Under the pieces are notes generated by a model. It was given only the letters and a program-made list of their open reading frames with translations, made no database searches and was not told the origin of the DNA. Of a stretch of DNA of 38,579 bases, positions 14,335-23,364 are shown one piece after another. The DNA is taken from positions 136,902 to 175,480 of the forward strand of contig CALVDX010000002.1 of the NCBI GenBank assembly GCA_944326425.1. The letters are read 5' to 3'. How positions within the stretch are numbered: position 1 is the first letter of the stretch; every line of letters starts with the position of its first letter. This DNA is from Candidatus Gastranaerophilales bacterium. Its GTDB lineage: Bacteria; Cyanobacteriota; Vampirovibrionia; Gastranaerophilales; Gastranaerophilaceae. Both the position numbers and the translations under genes were made by a program.

Positions 14335-15244
14335 TATGAGAGTAAGCAAAGGGAAATTACAGCTTAAAAATCCGATAATGACCGCATCAGGCACTTACGG
14401 GTACAATCTTGAATACGAAGATTTTACAGACCTTACCTCACTCGGAGCGATAGTAACGAAAGCTATAACCCTCAATCCGCGTGAAGGCAATCCGTGGCAG
14501 AGAATTATTGAGACCGATTGCGGTATGGTTAATTCAATAGGATTGGAAAATGTTGGAATAGAGCAGTTTTTAAAAGAAAAACTCCCCATTCTTATTAAAA
14601 GGAAAATAGATTTTTCCGTAAATATTGCAGGCAGCACTCTTGATGAGTACATAACCCTTGCCCGAAAGTGCGAAGCCAACAACATAAAAATGATAGAACT
14701 AAACGTATCCTGCCCCAACGTTCAGCACGGATGTCTGGAGTTTGGCGTTGATGAAAATACATTAGGCAGTCTTGTAAAGTCCGTCCGCAGTGTATTTAGC
14801 GGGTGTTTGACAATTAAACTTACCCCGAACGTTACAAGTATCGAAAACCTGGGACTAGCCTGCCAAGAAGCCGGTGCCGATGCGGTTTCTGCAATAAATA
14901 CGCTAAAGGGTACCGGTATAAAATTAACTTTTGAAAACGGAAAATTCAAAAAAGAACAGGTTACAGGCGGATACTCAGGGCGAGGAATAAAACCAGCAGC
15001 ACTCAGCGCGGTTTTGAGATTAAGCAAAGTACTAAGTATTCCAATCATCGGCATAGGCGGAATTTATTCCTTAAATGATGTTTTTGAATTCTTTGCTGCC
15101 GGCGCCGATGCCGTACAAATAGGAACCGCAAATTTTACCCATCCGGATATTGCAGGGAAAATTGTTTCTGAATTATATAGTTTTATGGGAAATAACGGGT
15201 TTAATACCCTCGATGAATTGAAAGGAGCGCTAAGAAATGAGTAA
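14327..15244 (+). CDS. pyrD: Dihydroorotate dehydrogenase, class 1B
   Basis: 305 residues, an FMN-binding TIM barrel. ASGTYGY (20-26), TKAITLNPREGN, NVSCPN (126-131; Cys129 is the catalytic base of class 1 enzymes), IIGIGGIYS and GADAVQIGTA are all present. It oxidises dihydroorotate to orotate in the cytoplasm, paired with PyrK. The start is ATG 14327, eight bases inside the end of pyrK, with GGAGGA at 14313-14318. An upstream in-frame ATG (14261) lies deep in pyrK and lacks a Shine-Dalgarno. The 8-nt overlaps at both ends suggest translational coupling. Confidence 0.95.
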   Translation: MPDMRVSKGKLQLKNPIMTASGTYGYNLEYEDFTDLTSLGAIVTKAITLNPREGNPWQRIIETDCGMVNSIGLENVGIEQFLKEKLPILIKRKIDFSVNIAGSTLDEYITLARKCEANNIKMIELNVSCPNVQHGCLEFGVDENTLGSLVKSVRSVFSGCLTIKLTPNVTSIENLGLACQEAGADAVSAINTLKGTGIKLTFENGKFKKEQVTGGYSGRGIKPAALSAVLRLSKVLSIPIIGIGGIYSLNDVFEFFAAGADAVQIGTANFTHPDIAGKIVSELYSFMGNNGFNTLDELKGALRNE

Positions 15245-15806
15245 CGAAGCGTTAGAACTCTTAGAGAAAACGGAAGGAGTACTGAAAGGACATTTTTGTC
15301 TGACTTCGGGGCTGCATTCCGACATATACTTTCAGTGTGCAAAGCTCTACCAGTACCCCGAGTACACGGAAAAAATAGCAAAGCTTATTGCAAAAAGTCT
15401 TGAAGGTGTAGAGTTTGACACAGTAATATCTCCCGCAATAGGGGCCGTTATTATAGGTTACGAAACAGCAAAACAAGCTAAAAAGCGAAACCTCTTTGTT
15501 GAGCGCAAAGACGGTATAATGCAGCTCCGCCGCGGTTATACCCTCAAAAAAGGCGAAAGAGTCGTCATAGTAGAAGATGTTATAACTACAGCGCGCACAA
15601 TCAAAGAAACAATAGAAGCAATAAAAGAATTTGAGCCCGAAATTGCCGCAGTAGGCTGTATAGTTGACAGAACCTGCGGTAAAATAGGTTTAAACATAAA
15701 ATCCGTACTCCAAATAGATCCGGTAACTTACGAACCCGGCAAATGCCCGCTCTGCGCCGCCGGTATACCAATCATTAAGCCCGGCAGCCGGGAGGGGGGT
15801 AAATGA
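15237..15806 (+). CDS. pyrE: Orotate phosphoribosyltransferase
   Basis: 189 residues. It contains LTSGLHSDIYFQC (22-34), the PRPP loop VVIVEDVITTART (109-121) and the C-terminal CPLCAAGIPIIKPGSR typical of the longer bacterial enzymes. It adds ribose phosphate from PRPP to orotate, giving OMP. The start overlaps the pyrD end by 8 nt, with AAGGAG upstream. The last codons (EGGK-stop) are encoded by GAGGGGGGTAAATGA, a copy of the dispersed G-tract/TAAAT repeat that continues past the stop, so the C-terminus may have been set by repeat insertion. Confidence 0.94.
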   Translation: MSNEALELLEKTEGVLKGHFCLTSGLHSDIYFQCAKLYQYPEYTEKIAKLIAKSLEGVEFDTVISPAIGAVIIGYETAKQAKKRNLFVERKDGIMQLRRGYTLKKGERVVIVEDVITTARTIKETIEAIKEFEPEIAAVGCIVDRTCGKIGLNIKSVLQIDPVTYEPGKCPLCAAGIPIIKPGSREGGK

Positions 15807-15832
15807 GGGGGGTAAATAAAGGGGGAAATGAG
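15790..15832 (+). repeat. GGGGGGTAAAT repeat cluster over the pyrE stop
   Basis: GGAGGGGGGTAAATGA, then GGGGGGTAAATAAA and GGGGGAAATGAG: three adjacent copies of a G-tract/TAAAT unit, the first supplying the pyrE stop codon. The same unit occurs near 5964, 6017, 13246 and 13924. Confidence 0.7.
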
Positions 15833-15897
15833 CATCTCCAGGCGGAATGAAAAACTTTCCCCTCGCCCGACGCACTCCTGTCCGGTAAAAACTAAAA

Positions 15898-16058
15898 TGT
15901 CATCCCGAACTTGTTTCGGGATCTTACCGGAAAACAAGTATAACGCCAAGCGGGTAAGATGCTGAAGCGCGAACGAGCAGAGAGCGAAGGGCAAAGCGTG
16001 AGCCTTTGCCCGTAGACTCGTTTAACGCGAGTGAGCAAGAACCAAGTTCAGCATTACA
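15898..16058. repeat. REP/MITE-like palindromic element between pyrE and pyrB
   Basis: Ends TGTCAT and ATTACA are near-inverted. Inside are stacked inverted repeats: ATCCCGAA/TTCGGGAT (15902-15909, 15915-15922), ATCTTACC/GGTAAGAT (15921-15928, 15953-15960) and ATGCTGAA/TTCAGCAT (15959-15966, 16047-16054). The last encloses CGCG-AACGAG/CTCGTT-CGCG and GGGCAAAG/CTTTGCCC (15989-15996, 16004-16011). The CCCGAACTTGTTTCGGG core is a dispersed repeat I know from many bacterial genomes. The RNA could act as a partial terminator or processing site inside the operon. The gap 15833-15897 holds no gene I recognise. Confidence 0.75.
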
Positions 16059-16117
16059 AATCAAGGATAAACAAACCCAGCTGTAAAATTCAAAAATAAC
16101 AAGGAGAATACCAAAAC

Positions 16118-17089
16118 ATGAAAAACTTAATTGATATAAAAAGACTTACAAAAGAAGAAATAACCGCAATAATAAACCGCGCGGCGGAATTTAAAGCCGC
16201 ATCACAGGATCCCGCGCGCGGGGAAATTAATTACACAAGCGGGATAAGCGACTTTGCACGTTTAGGAGAGCGTCTGTACCGAGCAAGTTCCTGTTCCAAT
16301 AAAACCGCCTGCCTGATGTTCTTTGAAAACTCTACAAGAACAAAGTGTTCATTTGCAATAGCCGCACAAAAACTGGGGATGAATACCATTGACTTCAATG
16401 TACAAACCTCCTCTTTATCCAAAGGCGAAACACTAAAAGATACCCTTGATAACCTGTTTTATATGGGAGTTAATGTAGTAATTCTGCGCCATAGCGATGA
16501 TGATATGACAGAAAGAATGTCAAAGGAAGTAAAATTCCCGATGGCATTCATAAACGCCGGCGACGGAAAAAGTGCACACCCGACGCAGGCACTTCTTGAT
16601 TATATGACCATGCTTGAAAAACTCGGAACTGTTGAAGGCAAAAAAATCGTTATTGCCGGAGATGTCAGCCACTCCCGCGTTGCAAAATCAAATCTTGCGC
16701 TGCTTAGTAAAATGGGCGCAAATGTTCACTTTTTTGCGCCGGAATACTTCACTCCCAAAAACAAAGAAGAATTTAACGTAATCTGGGAAGAAGATTACAA
16801 CACGGCTATTACGGACGCAGATGTCGTAATGCTTTTAAGAATTCAGACAGAACGTTTAAACGGTGCAGAAACTGAAAAAGCAAAACACTACAGCGAAAAA
16901 TACTGTCTTACGACAGAACGGCTCGAAAAATATGCGCCGAATGCAATTCTTATGCACCCCGGACCGGTAAACCGCGACATTGAAGTTTCGTCAGAACTTC
17001 TTGATTCTCCAAAAGGTAAAACAATTCTGGAACAGGCGCGTAACGGTGTTTATGTAAGAATGGCGGTGCTTGAAAACACTGCAGGATAA
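16118..17089 (+). CDS. pyrB: Aspartate carbamoyltransferase catalytic subunit
   Basis: 323 residues. FFENSTRTK (68-76) binds carbamoyl phosphate (usually STRTR). SSLSKGETL, HPTQALLDY, GDVSHSRVAKSN, LRIQTERL and HPGPVNRDIEV are the aspartate carbamoyltransferase set, and LRxQxER plus the SKGE loop exclude ornithine carbamoyltransferase. It joins carbamoyl phosphate and aspartate. AAGGAG (16099-16104) precedes the ATG. Between residues 27 and 61 there are about 24 more residues than in E. coli PyrB, and the DNA there holds a 12-bp GC palindrome, CCCGCGCGCGGG (16211-16222). No regulatory pyrI is present. Confidence 0.93.
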   Translation: MKNLIDIKRLTKEEITAIINRAAEFKAASQDPARGEINYTSGISDFARLGERLYRASSCSNKTACLMFFENSTRTKCSFAIAAQKLGMNTIDFNVQTSSLSKGETLKDTLDNLFYMGVNVVILRHSDDDMTERMSKEVKFPMAFINAGDGKSAHPTQALLDYMTMLEKLGTVEGKKIVIAGDVSHSRVAKSNLALLSKMGANVHFFAPEYFTPKNKEEFNVIWEEDYNTAITDADVVMLLRIQTERLNGAETEKAKHYSEKYCLTTERLEKYAPNAILMHPGPVNRDIEVSSELLDSPKGKTILEQARNGVYVRMAVLENTAG

Positions 17090-17096
17090 AAGAAAA

Positions 17097-18269
17097 ATGG
17101 AAATAACTGCTCAAAATTTAAAAATAAATATAACAAACGGGATAATTAGGGATATTCAGGCGGGCAATCCTGCAAGTAATCTATACCTGTCTCCGCGTTT
17201 TATTGACCTGCACTGCCACCTTAGAGAGCCCGGAGGAGAAGCAAAAGAAACCCTGCAAACAGGTATAAAATCTGCATTCAACGGCGGCTACGGAACTATT
17301 TTTGCAATGCCCAACACAAATCCCGCCTGCGATAATCCCGACACACTTAAATATATTCTCTCCCGTGCTGAAAATCCTTACGCAGTAACCGTTAAACCGG
17401 TTTGCGCAATAACAACCGGGCTTGCCGGCAGCGCACTTACGGATTTTGAAACGTTAGCAGCGCTTGGCACCGGATGGTTTTCCAATGACGGCAAACCTGT
17501 TGAGGATATGGAACTTTTAAAAAATGCCCTCAAAAAAGCAAAAAAAGCCAATGTTCTTATAATTTCGCATGCTGAAAATACAGCATTCCCGCCGCAGGAT
17601 CCGCATTCTGAATACACCGCCGTAGAACGGGAAATCGAAGCGGTACGACAGACAGACGGGCGGCTGCACTTTGCACATATTTCTACTAAAAAATCAATAG
17701 AATTAATAAGAAAAGCAAAGAAAAAAGGTTTAAATATAACCGCAGAAACCGCGCCACACTATTTTACCTTCTCTAGGGATGATATTACAAGCGCAGACGG
17801 CAGATTTAAAATGAATCCGCCATTAAGAGAGCCTGATGACGTTATTGCGGTCAAAGAAGGTTTAAAAGACGGAACGATAGATATAATCGCAACAGACCAC
17901 GCCCCGCACACAAGGGAAGAAAAACTGCGCCCCTATGGCAAATCCCCGTTCGGGATTACTGGTTTTGAAACCGCATTTTCACTCGGATATACAAACCTTG
18001 TACTGACAGGAGTTTTAACAATAGAAGAATTGATAAACAAATTCGTTTACGCCCCCGCTGAGATTGCAAGGTTAAAAATTCACGGTTTAAAAACGGGCGA
18101 GAGGGCGGAATTTAACATTATTGACCTTTCTGAAAAATACACGGTACATGGAGAAAACTTTAAAACAAAATGTAAAATAACTCCCTATGAAGGTTTGGAA
18201 CTTACGGGAAAAGTAATCCAAACTGTCATCGGGGACAGAGTTTATGATTTAAGAAAAAGGGAGAAATAA
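17097..18269 (+). CDS. pyrC: Dihydroorotase
   Basis: 390 residues, a metal-dependent amidohydrolase. The N-terminal DLHCHLREPGG (37-47; H39 and H41 are metal ligands), AMPNTNP, AHISTKKS, TAETAPHYF, KMNPPLRE and IATDHAPH motifs are intact. It cyclises carbamoyl aspartate to dihydroorotate. It is slightly shorter than typical class I enzymes (~420-430). The start is ATG 17097, seven bases after the pyrB stop, with AGGA at 17083-17086. An in-frame ATG at 17070 lies inside pyrB and would add residues not seen in the family. Confidence 0.93.
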   Translation: MEITAQNLKINITNGIIRDIQAGNPASNLYLSPRFIDLHCHLREPGGEAKETLQTGIKSAFNGGYGTIFAMPNTNPACDNPDTLKYILSRAENPYAVTVKPVCAITTGLAGSALTDFETLAALGTGWFSNDGKPVEDMELLKNALKKAKKANVLIISHAENTAFPPQDPHSEYTAVEREIEAVRQTDGRLHFAHISTKKSIELIRKAKKKGLNITAETAPHYFTFSRDDITSADGRFKMNPPLREPDDVIAVKEGLKDGTIDIIATDHAPHTREEKLRPYGKSPFGITGFETAFSLGYTNLVLTGVLTIEELINKFVYAPAEIARLKIHGLKTGERAEFNIIDLSEKYTVHGENFKTKCKITPYEGLELTGKVIQTVIGDRVYDLRKREK

Positions 18270-18270
18270 A

Positions 18271-19005
18271 ATGAATATCAACCCGAAAATTAAAGAAAAA
18301 ATAGTTCTGGCACTTGATGTAAACACGCTTGATGAGGCAAAAGCACTTGTAACGGAATTAAAAGATTATACCGGAGTTTTTAAAGTAGGACTTCAATTCA
18401 TTATGGCAAACGGAAGTGAAGTTTTTAAGTTTATAAAAGACGAGGGCGGAAAATTCTTTTTTGATATAAAACTCCACGATATTCCAAATACGGTAAAAAA
18501 AGCGTCCGAAAACATAATTAAGCAGGGGGCGTCTTTTTTTAACCTGCACGCGTCAGGCGGGACGGAAATGATGCGGCAGGCGGCAGAGGGTGCAAACACC
18601 GCGGCAAAAGAACTCGGGCAGGAGGCGCCGGTTATTCTTGCAGTTACACTTTTAACGAGTGTTTCAGCAGATGTTTTAAACAATGAACTAAAAATTCCCT
18701 ACGATACAAAAGAGTATGCGCTAGGTCTTGCAAAACTCGCAAAATCAAGCGGTATGAGCGGGGTTGTAGCCTCGGCGCACGAATGTGCGGATATAAAATC
18801 CGCCTGCGGAAACGATTTTAAAGTCCTATGCCCCGGAATACGCCCCGAGTGGTCAGTAAAGGGCGACCAGAAACGTATTGCAACACCGTCTTATGCAGTA
18901 TCGCAGGGAGCGGACTACCTTGTAATCGGAAGGGCAGTAACCGCAAGCGATGACAGGATTGGGGCAATGAAAAAAATTTATGACGAAATTGAAGGTATTT
19001 TATAA
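18271..19005 (+). CDS. pyrF: Orotidine 5'-phosphate decarboxylase
   Basis: 244 residues. IVLALDV (11-17), the catalytic DIKLHDIPNTV (65-75, with D65, K67 and D70), VLCPGIRPEW and DYLVIGRAVTAS (phosphate-binding end of the barrel) identify the group I enzyme. It decarboxylates OMP to UMP, the last step. Its ATG follows the pyrC stop directly, and its stop TAA shares one base with the carA ATG, indicating tight coupling. Confidence 0.95.
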   Translation: MNINPKIKEKIVLALDVNTLDEAKALVTELKDYTGVFKVGLQFIMANGSEVFKFIKDEGGKFFFDIKLHDIPNTVKKASENIIKQGASFFNLHASGGTEMMRQAAEGANTAAKELGQEAPVILAVTLLTSVSADVLNNELKIPYDTKEYALGLAKLAKSSGMSGVVASAHECADIKSACGNDFKVLCPGIRPEWSVKGDQKRIATPSYAVSQGADYLVIGRAVTASDDRIGAMKKIYDEIEGIL

Positions 19006-20129
19006 TGAAAGCCAAATTATTATTAGATAACGGAATGATTTTTGAGGGCGAAAACTTTGGCGCGGAAGGAACAGCGTTCGGGGAAATCTGTTTTAACACA
19101 TCAATGGCAGGGTATCAGGAAATTTTAACAGACCCGTCCTACGCCAAGCAGGTTATTGTAATGACTTACCCGGAAATCGGCAACTACGGGATAAACAAAG
19201 ATGATTTTGAAAGTTCAAGAGTTTCCGCGACAGGGTTTGTAGTAAAAAACTATCCGGAAAACGAAAGCCACTACAAATCTTATATTAAACTCAAAGATTA
19301 TTTAAAACAGCAGAATATAATCGGAATTTCAAACATAGACACAAGACGGCTCACTACAATAATACGCGAGAGCGGCGCTATGAACTGTACAATCACAACG
19401 GAAGAAATCACCGGAGAAGTTAGAGAAAAACTCAAAAACTTCTCAATCGATAAAAATATTACCAAACTCGTATCAAGAAGTACCGAGGAAGTTGTAAAAC
19501 CAGCGCAGGAAAAAGCAAACGGGCTGCGTATAGCGGTTATTGACTGCGGAATAAAAAAGAGTATCATTGATTGTTTTAAAGACCGCGGATGTGAATTAAC
19601 GATTTATCCGAATGTTGTCAGTGCTGACAAAATTCTTGAATCAAAGTTTGACGCCGTATTAATTTCCAACGGCCCGGGCGACCCGCAGGATGCAGCAGAA
19701 ACAATTAAAACCGCAAAAGAACTCACAGGCAAAATCCCGATTTACGGAATTTGCCTCGGATACCAAATCTTGTGTATCGCGCTTGGCGGAAAGACTTACA
19801 AACTAAAATACGGACACAGAGGCGGCAACCATCCGGTTATAAACAAACAAACGGGAAAAGTCTTTATGACATCTCAAAACCACGGTTACGCCGTTCATCC
19901 GGAGTCGCTGCCCGAGAATACTACCATAACTTACGTCAACCTTAATGATGAGACGCTTGAAGGTTTTTCCTGCAAAGCGCTTAAAATTGACGCCGTCCAG
20001 TTCCACCCCGAAGCCGCACCCGGGCCTTACGATGCGCAGATAATTTTTGACGGCTGGGTGAATGAAATGTTAGAGCGCAAACACAATGTTTTAGACAAAT
20101 TAAAAAAATTATTCATAAAAAGAGGTTAG
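19005..20129 (+). CDS. carA: Carbamoyl phosphate synthase small subunit (glutaminase)
   Basis: 374 residues, normal length. The N-terminal CarA domain has GEICFNTSMAGYQEILTDPSY. The class I glutamine amidotransferase domain begins near residue 175, with the catalytic C250 in GICLGYQILC and the His/Glu pair H334/E336 in VQFHPEAAPGPYDA. The residue three after the Cys is Tyr253, where CLGHQ is more common; the triad is intact. It supplies ammonia from glutamine to CarB. It overlaps pyrF by one base and is 4 nt from carB. Confidence 0.95.
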   Translation: MKAKLLLDNGMIFEGENFGAEGTAFGEICFNTSMAGYQEILTDPSYAKQVIVMTYPEIGNYGINKDDFESSRVSATGFVVKNYPENESHYKSYIKLKDYLKQQNIIGISNIDTRRLTTIIRESGAMNCTITTEEITGEVREKLKNFSIDKNITKLVSRSTEEVVKPAQEKANGLRIAVIDCGIKKSIIDCFKDRGCELTIYPNVVSADKILESKFDAVLISNGPGDPQDAAETIKTAKELTGKIPIYGICLGYQILCIALGGKTYKLKYGHRGGNHPVINKQTGKVFMTSQNHGYAVHPESLPENTTITYVNLNDETLEGFSCKALKIDAVQFHPEAAPGPYDAQIIFDGWVNEMLERKHNVLDKLKKLFIKRG

Positions 20130-20133
20130 GATA

Positions 20134-23100
20134 ATGCCAAGAAATAACGATATAAAAAAAGTTCTTGTAATAGGTTCGGGCCCGATTGTAATAGGTCAGG
20201 CGGCAGAGTTTGACTATGCAGGTGTACAGGCCTGCAGAGCGCTTAAAGAAGAAGGAATAAAAGTTGTTCTTATAAACTCAAACCCCGCAACAATTATGAC
20301 GGATGAAACAATCGCGGATAAGGTTTATATTGAACCGCTTACGGTTGAAACCTTTGAGTACGTCATAAATAAAGAGCGGCCTGACGGACTACTTGCGGGG
20401 CTTGGCGGACAAACAGGGCTTAATATGGCGCTAAAACTATACGAAGAAGGGCTTTTAGACAAATACAACGTCAACCTTCTCGGGACAAAAATTGATTCAA
20501 TAAAAAAAGCCGAGGACAGAGAACTGTTTAAAGAACTTATGGTAGAAATCGGCGAACCTGTGCCTGACAGTATTACAGCCTCAAACATGGAGGAGGCGCA
20601 GGAGTTTGCATCAAGAACCGGTTTTCCGCTCATAATCCGTCCTGCGTACACACTAGGCGGCTCGGGCGGCGGTATTGCCTCCAATCAAAAAGAGTTTGAA
20701 GAAATAGTTTACAGCGGACTTTTAAGAAGCCCTATTTCACAAGTATTGATAGAAAAAAGTATTGCAGGGTACAAAGAAATAGAGTACGAAGTAATCCGCG
20801 ACGCAAACGATACGGCAATAACCATTTGTAATATGGAAAATATTGACCCGATTGGAATACATACAGGCGACAGCTTTGTCACAGCCCCATCGCAAACACT
20901 TACAAACAAAGAGTATCAAACATTGAGAAGTTCTGCGCTGAAAATTATCCGCGCACTTAAAATTGAGGGCGGGTGTAATGTTCAGTACGCCCTAGACCCG
21001 ACAAGCAGCCGGTATTATGTAATAGAGGTCAATCCGCGTGTAAGCCGTTCATCGGCGCTTGCATCAAAAGCCACCGGTTTTCCGATAGCCAAAGTCACAA
21101 CCAAAATTGCAATCGGATACAGGCTGGATGAGATTAAAAACGCTATTACACAGAAAACCGCAGCTGCGTTTGAACCCGCGCTGGATTATGTTGTAACCAA
21201 AATTCCCAAGTGGCCGTTTGACAAATTTGACCACGGTGACAGACTTCTGGGTACAAAAATGAAGGCTACGGGCGAGGTTATGGCAATCGGGCGCACTTTT
21301 GAAAGTTCGTTTAAAAAAGCAATAACTTCAATCGAGGATAAAAATACAGGATTGGTCAGAAAAAAATACACCTCTTTTTCGGACGAAGAACTCAAAGCAC
21401 TTTTGACAATTCAGGACGATAGGCGGATTTTCAGGGTAGCAGAGGCACTTTCAAGGAAAATTTCCGTTGATGAAATAAATTATATTACAAAGATTGATAA
21501 GTGGTTTATTTACAAAATTAAAAACCTTGTAGAGTTTGAACAGCGGCTTAAATCAGAACCCTTCACAAAAGGACTGTACCTTGAAGCAAAAGAAAAAGGA
21601 TTCTTGGACAGTGAAATTGCGGTTATTACAAGAAAACGGCTTGAGGATATAGAAGCGTTCAGAAAAGAACACGATATTAAAGCTGCGTTTAAAATAGTAG
21701 ACACCTGCGCCGCCGAGTTTAAAGCCTGCACACCTTACTATTACTCAACTTATAATGAGTATGATGAAAACGTGATTACGGACAAAGAAAGCATCCTTAT
21801 TTTAGGCTCGGGGCCAATCAGAATCGGGCAGAGTATAGAATTTGATTACTGTTCGGTGCACGCAGCGTGGGGCGTTAAGGCGAAAGGGTATGAGGCAATT
21901 ATTGTAAACTCCAACCCCGAAACACTTTCCACCGATTTTGATGTTGCTGACAAACTCTATTTTGAGCCTATGAATATTGAAAATATTATGAACATCGTTG
22001 AGAGTGAAAAACCTTACGGCGTGATAGTGCAGTTTGGCGGACAGACAGCAATTAATCTTGCGGAAAAACTCGACAAAAAGGGGGTTAAACTAATCGGAAC
22101 TTCGCTTGAATCAATAAATCTTGCAGAGGACAGAAAACAGTTTGAGGCGCTCCTGCACGCGCTTGACATCCCGCAGGCAAAAGGTAAAGCCGTCAGGAAA
22201 GTTGAAGAGGCAATCGAAACGGCAGAAGAACTGGGATTTCCGCTCCTTATACGACCGTCATACGTAATAGGCGGCCGCGGTATGCAGGTTGTTTATAATA
22301 CGGAAGAATTGATAACATACTTCAATTCCGCGCTCAAATTCTCAGACGAGCACCCCGTCCTGATTGACCAGTATATTGAGGGTAAAGAAGTTGAACTTGA
22401 TGCGGTTTCGGACGGCGAAAACGTACTTATCCCCGGGATTACCGAACATATTGAGCGGGCAGGTGTTCACTCCGGCGACAGTATGGCAATCTATCCGACA
22501 CAAAAGGTTAAAGCGTCTATGATTAACACTCTCGTCGACTACACTGAACGGCTTGCAAAAGCGCTTAAAATAAAAGGTTTGATGAATATTCAGTTTGTCT
22601 TAAAGGACGACGTGGCATACGTTATAGAAGTTAATCCGCGTGCTTCAAGGACGGTGCCTATTATGAGCAAAGTAACCGGAATCCCGATGGTAGAACTCGG
22701 GATAAGCACAGCTCTCGGGCTAAGTATCAAAGACCTCGGTTACAAACCGGGATTGTACGACAAAACCGACCTTGTGTGCGTAAAAGTTCCGGTATTCTCG
22801 TTCCAAAAATTAAACAGAATAGATCCCGCACTTGCGCCGGAAATGAAGTCTACAGGGGAAGTTCTGGGGATTGATACATCGTTTGACAGAGCGCTTGTGA
22901 AAGGATTTCTTGCTGCAGGGTATAAGTTTGACAGACTTAACGGGGATGTTATGTTATCGCTTAATGACCATACAAAACCGCAGTGCGATGAAATAGCAAA
23001 AACGCTTGTGGAATTAGGTTTCAGAATTGTTGCCACAACAGGAACGCACAAATATCTGCAAGAGCGCGGCATACCGACAAAAGAGATTAAAAATTTCGAT

Positions 23101-23364
23101 ATACCCAAAATGCAGGCACACATGAAGAAAAAACAGCTCTGTTTTATTATTAATACACCTTCAACCAACGCAAACGCAGCACGTATAGGCTCGGAAAACA
23201 GAGGATTTATGATAAGGACAATTGCAGAAATGTATTCAACACCCTGTTTTACGTCGCTTGATACGGCAGGAGCGTATTTAAGGGCGCTAAAATTCCATAA
23301 CTCTTACCCGAATTTGGAGTATAATGGTATAACAGAATACAGAAAGGTTTGTACACTTGTATAA
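20134..23364 (+). CDS. carB: Carbamoyl phosphate synthase large subunit
   Basis: 1076 residues, normal length. Two homologous halves each carry a biotin-carboxylase-like pre-domain and an ATP-grasp: VLVIGSGPIVIGQAAEFDYAG near residue 10 and ILILGSGPIRIGQSIEFDYC near 555; EVNPRVSRSSALASKATG and EVNPRASRTVPIMSKVTG are the metal-binding ends. The C-terminal MGS-like domain (about 930-1076) is the allosteric region, where UMP inhibits and ornithine activates in E. coli. It makes carbamoyl phosphate for pyrimidines and possibly arginine. The start follows AGAGGTTAGGATA. The last 8 nt overlap the next gene. Confidence 0.97.
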   Translation: MPRNNDIKKVLVIGSGPIVIGQAAEFDYAGVQACRALKEEGIKVVLINSNPATIMTDETIADKVYIEPLTVETFEYVINKERPDGLLAGLGGQTGLNMALKLYEEGLLDKYNVNLLGTKIDSIKKAEDRELFKELMVEIGEPVPDSITASNMEEAQEFASRTGFPLIIRPAYTLGGSGGGIASNQKEFEEIVYSGLLRSPISQVLIEKSIAGYKEIEYEVIRDANDTAITICNMENIDPIGIHTGDSFVTAPSQTLTNKEYQTLRSSALKIIRALKIEGGCNVQYALDPTSSRYYVIEVNPRVSRSSALASKATGFPIAKVTTKIAIGYRLDEIKNAITQKTAAAFEPALDYVVTKIPKWPFDKFDHGDRLLGTKMKATGEVMAIGRTFESSFKKAITSIEDKNTGLVRKKYTSFSDEELKALLTIQDDRRIFRVAEALSRKISVDEINYITKIDKWFIYKIKNLVEFEQRLKSEPFTKGLYLEAKEKGFLDSEIAVITRKRLEDIEAFRKEHDIKAAFKIVDTCAAEFKACTPYYYSTYNEYDENVITDKESILILGSGPIRIGQSIEFDYCSVHAAWGVKAKGYEAIIVNSNPETLSTDFDVADKLYFEPMNIENIMNIVESEKPYGVIVQFGGQTAINLAEKLDKKGVKLIGTSLESINLAEDRKQFEALLHALDIPQAKGKAVRKVEEAIETAEELGFPLLIRPSYVIGGRGMQVVYNTEELITYFNSALKFSDEHPVLIDQYIEGKEVELDAVSDGENVLIPGITEHIERAGVHSGDSMAIYPTQKVKASMINTLVDYTERLAKALKIKGLMNIQFVLKDDVAYVIEVNPRASRTVPIMSKVTGIPMVELGISTALGLSIKDLGYKPGLYDKTDLVCVKVPVFSFQKLNRIDPALAPEMKSTGEVLGIDTSFDRALVKGFLAAGYKFDRLNGDVMLSLNDHTKPQCDEIAKTLVELGFRIVATTGTHKYLQERGIPTKEIKNFDIPKMQAHMKKKQLCFIINTPSTNANAARIGSENRGFMIRTIAEMYSTPCFTSLDTAGAYLRALKFHNSYPNLEYNGITEYRKVCTLV

